A DNA stretch of 64,000 bases from Amycolatopsis orientalis DSM 40040 = KCTC 9412. Its GTDB lineage: Bacteria; Actinomycetota; Actinomycetes; Mycobacteriales; Pseudonocardiaceae. The stretch is from assembly GCF_000478275.1 (NCBI RefSeq), contig NZ_ASJB01000064.1, forward strand, positions 248,001-312,000, in the 5' to 3' direction. Shown one piece after another: positions 52,890 to 61,005 of the stretch. The translations under genes were made by a program, and so were the position numbers. Positions within the stretch are counted from its first letter, which is position 1. The number at the start of each line of letters is the position of its first letter. The notes under the pieces were generated by a model that saw nothing but the letters and a program-made list of their open reading frames with translations, ran no database searches and was not told where the DNA came from.

Positions 52890-53675
52890 ATGAGCCTCGA
52901 GAACAAGAACGCGGTCATCTACGGCGCCGGCGGATCGATCGGCGGCGGAGTCGCCAGGGAATTCGCCGCGCGCGGCGCCCGCGTCTTCCTCACCGGCCGC
53001 CACGAATCGGCGCTGACGAAGGTCGCCGACGAGATCAAGGAGACCGGGGGAATGGCCGAGGTCGCCGTCGTTGACGCCTTGGACGAAACCGCGGTCGACG
53101 CGCACGCGGCTTCCGTCGTGGCCGAAGCCGGCACTCTCGACATCTCGCTCAACCTCGTCCCGCGCGGTGACATCCAGGGCATCCCGCTCGTGGAGATGTC
53201 GGTCGAGGACTACGTCCGCCCGATCACCACCGGTATCACGACCAACTTCATCACCGCCCGCGCGGCCGCCCGGCACATGATCACCCAGGGCTCCGGCGTC
53301 ATCCTCGCCCTCGACAGCGGCTCCGCCCAAGGCAGTCCGATGATGGGCTCGACCGGCTCGATCGACGCCGCGCTGGACACCTGTATCCGCAACCTCGCCG
53401 TGGAGATCGGACCGCACGGCGTCCGCGCGCTCGGCATCTGGGTCGCGGGTATCCCGGAGACCTTCACTCCCGAGAAGCTCTCCGCCGTGAACGATCAGCT
53501 GCCCGCAGGCCCGGAGATGATGGAAAACGTCCTTAACGGCCTCAAGGAGGCCCGGATGACGAAACGTTCACCGCAGCTCGCCGAGGTCGCCGCCACTCTG
53601 GCCTTCCTCGCCTCCGACGACGCGATGGGCATAACCGGCACTTTCGTCAACGTGACCAGCATGTACCCCAGCTGA
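52890..53675 (+). CDS. Short-chain dehydrogenase with altered catalytic residues
   Basis: A 261-residue SDR. The cofactor motif is present as VIYGAGGSIGGGVAREFAA and the strand LDISLNLV follows, but where the Tyr-x3-Lys active-site pair should be there is GSTGSIDAALDTCIRNLA; Tyr and Lys appear replaced by Thr and Asp. Ser is present in LDSGSAQG. Fold and length are ordinary. It may be a non-catalytic or divergent SDR. It follows the sigma factor by 77 bp. Its 3' end overlaps the convergent lysR-type gene by 108 bp. Confidence 0.85.
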   Translation: MSLENKNAVIYGAGGSIGGGVAREFAARGARVFLTGRHESALTKVADEIKETGGMAEVAVVDALDETAVDAHAASVVAEAGTLDISLNLVPRGDIQGIPLVEMSVEDYVRPITTGITTNFITARAAARHMITQGSGVILALDSGSAQGSPMMGSTGSIDAALDTCIRNLAVEIGPHGVRALGIWVAGIPETFTPEKLSAVNDQLPAGPEMMENVLNGLKEARMTKRSPQLAEVAATLAFLASDDAMGITGTFVNVTSMYPS

Positions 53676-54569
53676 CCGCGCCACACCGAGTTCCGCCAGC
53701 ACGGCCCGGATCGCCGGGCTGGCTTCGGCGCTGCGGCGCCACGCCGCGTGCACCTCGCGCGTCGGCGGGCGCCGCAACGGCCGGGCCACGAGCCTTTCAC
53801 TCAGGGGAGGACGCGCCAAGCGCGGGATCAGCGCGAGGACCTCGCCCGAAGCGACCAGCGACAGCTGCGTGGAGAAGTCGTCCACCAGATGCCGCACGTC
53901 GGGCTCCTCGCCCCGATCGGCGAACAGGCGCCGGAACCACTGGTGGCACACCGTGCCGGGCGGGCTGGTCACCCACGCGTATCCCGCCAGGTCGGCGCCG
54001 TCCAGCGGCGCCTCGACGGCCGCCAGCGGATGGGTCCTGGCCATGACGACGTCCCCGAGATCGGTGTGCACCAACCGCCGGGACAAGGCGGGGGACAGCG
54101 GGACGGGCAGGCCGTCGGCGTCGTGCAGGAGCGCGAGATCGGCGGTTCCGGCGTCGACACTGTGCAGTGCCTGGTCGGGATCCTGCTCGGTGATGTGCAG
54201 CCGGAGGTCCGGGTGGCGCTCCAGCAGCCGCGGATGGACCGCCGCGAGCAGCCCGCGGATGGCGGTCGAGAACGCGGCGACCCGCAGTACGCCGCGAGGC
54301 GCGCCTTCCGCCACCGACTGGGCGGCTTCGGCACAGCGCTCGAGCGCCTGGAACACCTCCAGCGAGGAGTCGACCACAGCCTGCCCGGCCGGAGTGAGCA
54401 CCACACCGCGTCCCGACGGCGCCAGTACCGGCAACCCGATCTGGCGTTCCAGCCGCTTGATCTGCTGTGACACCGCCGAGGCCGTGAAGCCCAGCTCGTC
54501 GGCCGCCTTGGCCAGTGTCCCGAGCGCGGCCACCGACCGCAGCGCCCGCAGGGCTCCCACCTCGATCAT
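53568..54569 (-). CDS. LysR-family transcriptional regulator
   Basis: A 333-residue regulator with N-terminal HTH (LGTLAKAADELGFTASAVSQ) and a LysR effector domain. Typical members end near AVLAELGVA, about 35 residues before this stop; the tail (VHAGHVDESAGYAHRV) is encoded antisense to the SDR gene. Divergent from the DapA-like gene with 73 bp between starts, it probably controls it. Confidence 0.88.
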   Translation of the reverse strand: MIEVGALRALRSVAALGTLAKAADELGFTASAVSQQIKRLERQIGLPVLAPSGRGVVLTPAGQAVVDSSLEVFQALERCAEAAQSVAEGAPRGVLRVAAFSTAIRGLLAAVHPRLLERHPDLRLHITEQDPDQALHSVDAGTADLALLHDADGLPVPLSPALSRRLVHTDLGDVVMARTHPLAAVEAPLDGADLAGYAWVTSPPGTVCHQWFRRLFADRGEEPDVRHLVDDFSTQLSLVASGEVLALIPRLARPPLSERLVARPLRRPPTREVHAAWRRSAEASPAIRAVLAELGVARSAGVHAGHVDESAGYAHRVVGGEEGQSGGDLGELR

Positions 54570-54642
54570 GAAGCCAGGTTACGCAATACCGGCAAAAAAG
54601 CATCGCTGGACCGCAGCTATCGGCGTCGACAGGATCGAGCAC

Positions 54643-55554
54643 ATGACCGAAACGCTCTTCGGCTCCAACCTCGTCGCCATGGTCACCCCGATGGAACCCG
54701 GCGGCGCGCTCAGCGAACCCGGCATCGCCTGCCTGGTCGACCACCTGCTGGCCACCGGATGCGACGGCATCGTCGTCGGCGGCACCACCGGTGAGTCACC
54801 CACCCTCACCGACCTCGAAGCCGCCCGGCTCCTCCGCACCGTCGCGACCCGGGCCGGGAGCCGCGCACGCGTGATCGCGGGCGTCGGCACCTACGACACC
54901 GTCGCCTGCGTCCGCCGGGCCCACGAAGCCCAGGCGGCCGGGGCCGACGCGCTCCTGCTCGTCTGTCCGTACTACTCCAAGCCGACGCAGGCCGGGATCG
55001 TCGCGCACTGCCTGGCCGTCGCCGACGCCACCGAACTGCCCGTCATGCTCTACGACGTCCCCGCCCGCACCGGGACGGCCATGGAAGCGGCCACGCTGAT
55101 CGAACTCGCCCGCCACCCCAGGATCCGGGCGGTGAAGGACGCCAAAGGCGACCTGTTCGAAGCGATGTCCGTCATGGCCCGGTGCTCGCTGGCCTACTAC
55201 TGCGGTATCGACGAACTCAACCTGCCCTACCTCGCCGCCGGCGCCACCGGCCTGGTCAGCGTCGTGGGCAACGTCTTCGCCGACCGCAACGCCGAGCTGA
55301 TCGGCGCCGTACGCGGGGGAGACCTCGACACCGCGCGAGCGGTCAACGCCGCCCTTCAGCCGCTCACGGACGCCGTCATGCGCACCTCGCAGGGGGCGAT
55401 CATGGCCAAGGCGGCACTGGCCGAACTCGGCGTCATCCCGCACGCGACGGTCCGGTCACCGTTGCTCGCATCACCACCCGAGCACCTGCGGCGGCTTCGT
55501 GCCGCCCTGGCACCTCTCCGTGCCGGGGCTCTCGTGGGCAGCCTCGGTCAATGA
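54643..55554 (+). CDS. DapA-family aldolase/synthase
   Basis: A 303-residue TIM-barrel lyase of the dihydrodipicolinate synthase family. GGTTGESPTL binds the pyruvate carboxylate, Tyr is in LLYD-like MLYDVPARTG and the Schiff-base Lys in RAVKDAKGD. It could be a dapA paralogue or another pyruvate aldolase, since its partner is a LysR regulator rather than lysine genes. ATG 54643. C-terminal GALVGSLGQ is slightly extended. Confidence 0.87.
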   Translation: MTETLFGSNLVAMVTPMEPGGALSEPGIACLVDHLLATGCDGIVVGGTTGESPTLTDLEAARLLRTVATRAGSRARVIAGVGTYDTVACVRRAHEAQAAGADALLLVCPYYSKPTQAGIVAHCLAVADATELPVMLYDVPARTGTAMEAATLIELARHPRIRAVKDAKGDLFEAMSVMARCSLAYYCGIDELNLPYLAAGATGLVSVVGNVFADRNAELIGAVRGGDLDTARAVNAALQPLTDAVMRTSQGAIMAKAALAELGVIPHATVRSPLLASPPEHLRRLRAALAPLRAGALVGSLGQ

Positions 55555-55728
55555 AGGTCGAGTTTCCTCGGCTGAGCGGAGGGAAGGGGGCCTTCACGTG
55601 CCGCGGCTGGGGTCAGGGTGGGGAAGGTCGGCATTTTGCAGGTCGGGCGCCTCTTCGTCGTGGTGCAGCCGTCGGTGAAGCTTGATCAACAGAGGATCGG
55701 GGACGTGTCCCCAGGATCCGGCACAACC

Positions 55729-55777
55729 CGAGTGGGGAAGATTCCGGACGTTCAACGTCCGGAATCTTCCCCACTCG
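55729..55777. repeat. Perfect palindrome, 24-bp arms
   Basis: Arms 55729-55752 and 55754-55777 pair exactly around one base; the left arm begins CGAGTGGGGAAGATTCCG. It is not next to a gene end (175 bp from the DapA-like stop, 227 bp from the rbpA stop), so a simple terminator role is not obvious. Confidence 0.85.
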
Positions 55778-55930
55778 AACCCTGCAGGCACCAGCGCCAC
55801 CACACCCCTCACACCGGTCGCCGCCCTGGGAGCGGCACGGACCAGCAACTCTGCGACTTTGCCGGGCCCCTGACCCTGAAGGTAGGGGAAGGATGCCTTC
55901 ACAGGGCCGCGGTCGCCTGACCCCGGACAC

Positions 55931-55969
55931 GGCGAAGCCCCCGCGGAGGGAGGTCGCGGGGGCTTCGCC
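55931..55969. terminator. Terminator of rbpA
   Basis: GGCGAAGCCCCCGC and its complement flank an 11-nt loop 34 bp past the rbpA stop. Confidence 0.8.
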
Positions 55970-56003
55970 GGTTCGTGGTGGGGCTAGCTACTTGTGCCGT
56001 GCG

Positions 56004-56351
56004 TCAGGCGGACCGGGTGGTCCTGCGTCCCTTCAGCTCGGCGAGACGTTCGTTGAGCAGATCTTCGAGCTCCGGAATCGAGCGGCGCTCCAGGAGCATG
56101 TCCCAGTGCGTCCTCGGGGGCTTGACCTTCTTCTGCTCCGGCTGCCCGCCGTCCACGATCTCGGACTCGCTGCCGTGCAGCCTGCACTCCCACACCGAGG
56201 GGATCTCGGCGTCGTCGGAGAAGGGCACCTCGAACTCGTGGTTCTTGGGGCAGGCGTAGCGCACGGTGCGCCGAGGCGCGAGGTCGTGGTTGCGGTCGGT
56301 CTCGTAGCTGACCGCTCCCAGCCGGCTTCCACGGAGAACACGGTCGGCCAT
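56004..56351 (-). CDS. rbpA: RNA polymerase-binding protein RbpA
   Basis: A 115-residue actinobacterial transcription factor that binds the main sigma and stabilises open complexes. Recognised by RGSRLGAVSYETDRNHDLAP, the Zn-ribbon-like CPKNHEFEVPF...WECRLHG core and the C-terminal sigma-interaction helix (RRSIPELEDLLNERLAEL). Length is normal. Its presence supports an actinomycete source. Confidence 0.95.
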   Translation of the reverse strand: MADRVLRGSRLGAVSYETDRNHDLAPRRTVRYACPKNHEFEVPFSDDAEIPSVWECRLHGSESEIVDGGQPEQKKVKPPRTHWDMLLERRSIPELEDLLNERLAELKGRRTTRSA

Positions 56352-56577
56352 GATGGGGGTCCTTTCAGTCAGCTCCGGGTGGAGCCAGGGTGATGCTCAC
56401 CCTATGCAACGACGATGAGGGCCAGAGGATTCCCTGGACAGCATGTCCTTGCTCACGATGAGCTGTGTCACCCGGTGGCAACAGCTTCTCCTAGTAGGAG
56501 TGATTTCGCGCTCTGGCGTGACGTCAATACGGCCATCTTGGTGCGGATATCCCCCAGATGGGCTAGTAGTACGCCTG

Positions 56578-57357
56578 TCACGTCAACCGTAACTGACCGT
56601 GTTGGGCCGAGGTGGGGCCCAGGTCGCCCAGGCGGAAGTGCCGACGGCACAATACCTGATAACGCACTGTGTTCGATTCAGCCTCAGAACGTGATGTCGA
56701 TGAAGATTCAACTACAGACTGTTCGGTATCCGCCACCACAACGGTGTCCCCGGCACGCAACACCTCGCCGTCGGAGACCCGCGCGTTGAACCGTCCCGTC
56801 TGCCCGCACCAGCACAACACCTCGACCTGAACCGGCTGCAACTCGTCCGCCAACTCGAACAGCCGAGCCGCACCCGGGAACAACATGCTCCGGAAATCCG
56901 TCGCGATACCGAAGCAGTACACGTCGATCTGGACGTCATCGGCCAGTTCAGCCAGCTGATCCACCTGATCAGGCGACAAGAACTGCGCCTCGTCCACGAT
57001 CAAGTAGTCCACGTGCCGTCCCGCCGCCCACTGCTCACGCACCAGCAACCGCAGATCGGTCTCGTTCCCCACCTCGGTCGCCTTGCGCGTCAACCCGATC
57101 CGGCTGGTGATCTGCGGCTCACCGGACCGGTCATGCCGCACCAGCACCATCCCGCGACGACCCTGCCGCGCGTGGTTGTGGTCGATCTGCAACGCCAGCG
57201 TCGACTTCCCGCAGTCCATCGGCCCGTAACAGAACTTCAGCTTCCCGACGACCGGCACACCCCGCCGTGAACCCGCCACCGGCACCGACGACAACGCGTC
57301 CGTGGGGTCCGGGCCACTCTCCTTCAGTACGGTCACGACGTTCGACCCTATCGGCAC
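56578..57357 (-). CDS. tdk: Thymidine kinase (type II)
   Basis: A 259-residue cytoplasmic kinase. P-loop YGPMDCGKST, Walker B-like IVDEAQFL and zinc ligands in CWCGQTGRF and LCRRHF. Between them, residues about 210-235 carry a Ser/Glu-rich insertion (SVVESSSTSRSEAESNT) absent from most family members. Start ATG 57357 gives an extra N-terminal stretch of about 40 residues; GTG codons nearer the P-loop are possible. It follows the MFS gene by 9 bp. Confidence 0.87.
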   Translation of the reverse strand: MPIGSNVVTVLKESGPDPTDALSSVPVAGSRRGVPVVGKLKFCYGPMDCGKSTLALQIDHNHARQGRRGMVLVRHDRSGEPQITSRIGLTRKATEVGNETDLRLLVREQWAAGRHVDYLIVDEAQFLSPDQVDQLAELADDVQIDVYCFGIATDFRSMLFPGAARLFELADELQPVQVEVLCWCGQTGRFNARVSDGEVLRAGDTVVVADTEQSVVESSSTSRSEAESNTVRYQVLCRRHFRLGDLGPTSAQHGQLRLT

Positions 57358-57366
57358 GCTCCCGCC

Positions 57367-58767
57367 TCACAGCACCGCCGGTGGTCGGTTGCCCGCCGCC
57401 TCGATCGCCCGGCGCACCGGAACCAGCCACACGAACACGAAACCGAGCACGAAGAAGATCACCAGCGCGATGATCGCGTACCGGAACGACCCGGTGATCT
57501 GCCCGACCGCCGCGAACAACAGGGGACCGAGCCACGACGTCCCCCGCTCACCCACGACGTACAACGAGAAGTACTGCGCGTCCTTCCCCTCCGGGATCAT
57601 CTGCCCGAACAACGAACGCGACAACGCGTTCGTTCCACCGAGCACCAGCCCGATCCCGACCGCCACCGCGTAGAACTGCAGCGGCTCACCGGCCTCGATG
57701 AAGTACGCGAAACACAGCACCACCACCCACGCCACCAGACTGCCCAAGATCGTCTTCTTCGCCCCGAACCTGGCCGCGATCGCCCCATGGATCATCGCGC
57801 CGGCGTAGGCGAGGAACTGGATCACCAGGATCGTGACGATCAGCACCTGGGTGCTGTACTTCAACTCGTCCTTGCCGTACTGCGCCGACACCGCCACCAC
57901 CGTCGTGATCCCGTCGGTGAAGATCAGATAGCTCCCGAGGAACGCCAGCGTCAGCGGATACGCCCTCGCCTCCTTGATCGTCTGCCTCAGCTCCTTGAAC
58001 CCGGCCGTCAGCACCGACAGGCCGCGCTCGGCCGTCTTCGGCACATGCGTCTGGGGGAGGGCCCGCACCGCGGGGATCGTGAACACCGCCCACCAGATCC
58101 CCGACGTCAGGAAGCAGATCTGGATCGCCAGCCCCTCGCTCACCCCGAAGAACTCATGCCCCATGAAGAACCCCAGCTGCAACGCCAGCGCCAGCCCGCC
58201 ACCGAGATACCCGAACGCCCACCCCTTCGACGACACCGCGTCCCGCTCGTCCGGCTCCGCGATGTCCACCAGGAACGAGTAGTAGACGACCAGCGCACCG
58301 CCGTAACCGATGTTGGCCAGGATGAACGTCCAGACCCCCACCTCCCAGTTCGTCCCCGCGATGAAGAACATCAGCGCCGACGACACCGCCCCCAGGAACG
58401 CGAACCCGCCGAGGATCCGCCGCTTGTGCCTACTCCGGTCCGCGATCGCACCCGCGATCGGCAACACCAGCACCTGCGTCACCGTCGCGATCGACAGCAG
58501 ATACCCCCACAGCGAACCCGCCGGAAACTGCAGCCCGAACAACGAGACATCGCAGTTCTGCAGCGTGCTCGAAGCACCACTCGAATCGGTACACCGCCTG
58601 TCCCCGTTAAGGGTGAAATTCGCCTTCGCGTCCGCGGACGCCACCTCGCTCAAATAGAGCGCTCCGAAGACGGTGATGACCGACGAATAGAACGGCGAAT
58701 TGGCCCAGTCGTAGAGGTACCAAGCCCGCCACACCCGCTTGCGTTCACGGGTCACGGCCACCGTCAT
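57367..58767 (-). CDS. UMF1-family MFS transporter
   Basis: A 466-residue membrane protein with about twelve helices. The opening WRAWYLYDWANSPFYSSVIT is the signature of the UMF1 (Atg22-like) family, whose substrates are poorly known. An extracytoplasmic loop of about 40 residues with two cysteines follows helix 1. Upstream partner of tdk in the same direction. Confidence 0.88.
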   Translation of the reverse strand: MTVAVTRERKRVWRAWYLYDWANSPFYSSVITVFGALYLSEVASADAKANFTLNGDRRCTDSSGASSTLQNCDVSLFGLQFPAGSLWGYLLSIATVTQVLVLPIAGAIADRSRHKRRILGGFAFLGAVSSALMFFIAGTNWEVGVWTFILANIGYGGALVVYYSFLVDIAEPDERDAVSSKGWAFGYLGGGLALALQLGFFMGHEFFGVSEGLAIQICFLTSGIWWAVFTIPAVRALPQTHVPKTAERGLSVLTAGFKELRQTIKEARAYPLTLAFLGSYLIFTDGITTVVAVSAQYGKDELKYSTQVLIVTILVIQFLAYAGAMIHGAIAARFGAKKTILGSLVAWVVVLCFAYFIEAGEPLQFYAVAVGIGLVLGGTNALSRSLFGQMIPEGKDAQYFSLYVVGERGTSWLGPLLFAAVGQITGSFRYAIIALVIFFVLGFVFVWLVPVRRAIEAAGNRPPAVL

Positions 58768-59001
58768 GCACTGCTCCTGAAGTCGAGAACGTCGAGGTCA
58801 GCGGGAGACTACTGGTCATCACGCCCACCTGTCCGGCACGAGTCCGGACCGTGTTCGGATCGACGTCCGCCACGTCCCCGCGGACACGCTTTCCGACCAT
58901 CGTCGGCGTGTCGCTGACATGAACCGCGTGTGTTTCATGTGAGGCTGGTGGGCGAGCTGTGACTCTTGTGAAGAAAGTGTCCGGTATTTACTGTTCCGCT
59001 C

Positions 59002-59712
59002 ATGAGGACCCATCGCCTTCGCACAGCACACCGCGTAGTGGCGAGAACGCTCCTGCTCGCGCTCACCGTCACGGGCCTGCAGATCGCCACCACCGGATCC
59101 GCCGCCGCGGACCCCCACGGCTCCCACTGGGCCAAACTCCGCATGTGTGAATCGAGCGGGCGCTACAACATCAACACCGGCAACGGCTACTACGGCGCCT
59201 ACCAGTTCGACCTGCCCACCTGGCGCAGCGTCGGCGGCCAGGGGAGGCCCGACCAGGCCAGCCCCCGCGAACAGGACTACCGGGCCCTCTACCTCTACCG
59301 CATGCGCGGCTGGCAACCCTGGGAATGCGCCGGCAAACTCGGCTTCCGCAACGACGGCGACGCCCGCAGCAAACGCGTCCCGTCCTATGAGGACTCCGCC
59401 TACATCGGCGGGGGAGGACAACCCGCCCCGCCACCTCCGCCCAAGCCGAAGCCGACCCCTCCCGCTCCGCCCGGCGGCCCCCAGCCCGCCTGGCCCGGCG
59501 TCGTCTACGCCTACGGCGACTGCGCACAACCCCTGGTCGCCTTCCAGCTGAGGATGAACGCCTTCGGCTACGGCTTCACCGGAACCGGCTGCTACTACGA
59601 GAAAACCCGCGAAGCCGTCCTCGCCCTCCAACGAGCCAACGGCATCAACGACTCAGGTCGCCTCGGCCCCAAGACCTGGGACGCCGCCTGGAACGGCAAA
59701 CCACCCCGGTAA
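59002..59712 (+). CDS. Resuscitation-promoting factor-like protein with peptidoglycan-binding domain
   Basis: A 236-residue secreted cell-wall hydrolase. A signal peptide ends near SAAAD. The Rpf domain (about 38-115) has the catalytic Glu in MCESSGRYNINTGNGYYGAY and the WRSVGGQG segment. A proline-rich linker leads to a C-terminal peptidoglycan-binding domain (about 165-232). It cleaves peptidoglycan glycan strands and promotes resumption of growth. I see no c-di-AMP riboswitch in its 234-bp upstream gap. Confidence 0.92.
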   Translation: MRTHRLRTAHRVVARTLLLALTVTGLQIATTGSAAADPHGSHWAKLRMCESSGRYNINTGNGYYGAYQFDLPTWRSVGGQGRPDQASPREQDYRALYLYRMRGWQPWECAGKLGFRNDGDARSKRVPSYEDSAYIGGGGQPAPPPPPKPKPTPPAPPGGPQPAWPGVVYAYGDCAQPLVAFQLRMNAFGYGFTGTGCYYEKTREAVLALQRANGINDSGRLGPKTWDAAWNGKPPR

Positions 59713-59718
59713 CCCCTT

Positions 59719-59769
59719 GCGTTTAGTCCTCTGGATGCGCCTTCGAAACGCATCCAGAGGACTGAACGC
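59719..59769. terminator. Bidirectional terminator between rpf and gdpD
   Basis: A 21-bp stem with one G-T wobble (left arm GCGTTTAGTCCTCTGGATGC) and a 9-nt loop lies between the convergent genes, 6 bp from each stop. Confidence 0.85.
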
Positions 59770-59774
59770 GGGAG

Positions 59775-60554
59775 TCAGGACGGCCAGGAACCCCGCTCAC
59801 GGAGAACCTCGCGCAGCAGATCCGGCCGATCCGTCACGATCCCGTGCACCCCCAGATCCAGCAGCAACCGCATCTCCGCCGGATCGTCCACCGTCCACGT
59901 GTGCACCTCGAACCCCACCCGCGTCGCCTGCCGCAGGAACGCCCGGTCCACCACCTTCAACCGGCCCTGCCGCACCGGCACCTGCGCCATCGCACCCCGC
60001 GACAACGCCCGCAACGAGATCAGCGGCAAGAACCCGTTCGCCCACATCACCGCCACCGAACGCGGCCCCATCGCCGTCACCAGCTTCGGCCCCGCCAGCT
60101 TCCGGATCCGCGCCAGCCGCGCGTCGGAGAACGACGCCGCCGCAACCCGGTCATGCGCCCCCGTCCGCTCGATCGTCCGCACGAAGGGCGCCACCGCCTC
60201 GTTCGACTTCACGTCGATGTTGAACCGTGCCTCCGGCAGCTCCTCGAGCACATCCTCCAGCCGCGACAGCGGCACACGGCCACCGACCTTGACGTTCCGC
60301 AGCTGCGCCCACGTCTGCCGGGAGATCAACCCCGCGCCATCGGTCGTCCGGTCCAGCGACTCGTCGTGATGCACGACCACCACACCGTCCGACGTGGCGT
60401 GCACGTCCGTCTCCAGATAGCGATAGCCCTCCGTCACCGCCTGCCGGAACGCCGGCAGCGAATTCTCCAGTCCTTCCAGGTCACCGAGGTGCCAGCCCCG
60501 ATGGGCGAAGGCACGCGGCAGCGGGTCGGCGAGGTACGGAAACAGTGTCGGCAC
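59775..60554 (-). CDS. Glycerophosphodiester phosphodiesterase
   Basis: A 259-residue GDPD-family enzyme that releases sn-glycerol-3-phosphate. AHRGWHLGDLEGLENSLPAF holds the His-Arg and Glu-Asn residues, LETDVHATSDGVVVVHHDE the metal ligands and catalytic His. GTG 60554 is chosen just before the catalytic domain; the frame is open to 60641 but would then overlap the divergent zinc-finger gene. No signal peptide, so it acts in the cytoplasm. Confidence 0.88.
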   Translation of the reverse strand: MPTLFPYLADPLPRAFAHRGWHLGDLEGLENSLPAFRQAVTEGYRYLETDVHATSDGVVVVHHDESLDRTTDGAGLISRQTWAQLRNVKVGGRVPLSRLEDVLEELPEARFNIDVKSNEAVAPFVRTIERTGAHDRVAAASFSDARLARIRKLAGPKLVTAMGPRSVAVMWANGFLPLISLRALSRGAMAQVPVRQGRLKVVDRAFLRQATRVGFEVHTWTVDDPAEMRLLLDLGVHGIVTDRPDLLREVLRERGSWPS

Positions 60555-60620
60555 CCCACTAGTGTGCACTTCGGCCGTGGCCCCGGCATGATCGTCCGAT
60601 GGCCAGCTAGGGTCTGATCC

Positions 60621-61004
60621 GTGAGGGAAGTGGCCGAACACCCCAAGACCTCCGCCGAAGAGGTGTCCGAGCTACGCCGGGCGGGCGCACCCAAGCACTG
60701 CGGATGGTGCGGACGGCGACTCGAACAAGGCGGCAACGTCGGCAGGCGCCGCCGTTACTGTGGGCAATCCTGCCGCCAGCGCGCCTACGAACGCCGGACC
60801 GCCCTCCAGCGCAGCGGCCTCCCCGAAGACGCCGTCGTCCTCTCCGACACCGAGATCGCCACCCTGCAGGACCGGCTCTTCCAACTTCGCTGCGCCGCCG
60901 AAGACATCGTCACCGCGGCCGACGACGGAGCGACCCTGGCCGAGCTGCGCGGCCTGGCCGACGAAATCGCCCAGGCCGCCAAAGACCTCGAACAGCTCCG
61001 CTGA
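60621..61004 (+). CDS. Small CxxC/CxxxC zinc-finger-like protein
   Basis: A 127-residue protein with GTG start. Residues about 27-58 (CGWCGRRLE...RYCGQSCRQRAYERR) match the finger at the N terminus of the sigma factor at 51511, including the CRQRAY motif. The rest is a coiled-coil-like helix pair. Possibly DNA- or RNA-binding. It is convergent with the recombinase gene, 1 bp apart. Confidence 0.75.
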   Translation: MREVAEHPKTSAEEVSELRRAGAPKHCGWCGRRLEQGGNVGRRRRYCGQSCRQRAYERRTALQRSGLPEDAVVLSDTEIATLQDRLFQLRCAAEDIVTAADDGATLAELRGLADEIAQAAKDLEQLR

Positions 61005-61005
61005 C

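Larger units (their letters stand above)
55555..56003. other. Palindrome-rich intergenic region
   Basis: These 449 bp contain no convincing gene. They hold a 24-bp-arm palindrome (55729-55777), a small GGGGACGTGTCCCC hairpin near 55699, two imperfect direct copies of a GGAAGG..CCTTCAC..GCCGCGG block (about 55581 and 55888), and the rbpA terminator. Confidence 0.65.

Noticed and set aside
55613..55930. Overlapping frames of about 100 codons on both strands in the palindrome-rich gap
   Set aside because: Composition is Arg/Pro-rich noise created by the inverted repeats; no ribosome site or recognisable domain.
58768..59001. Possible c-di-AMP (ydaO) riboswitch upstream of the Rpf-like gene
   Set aside because: Such switches often precede rpf genes, but I could not find the conserved core in this 234-bp gap.
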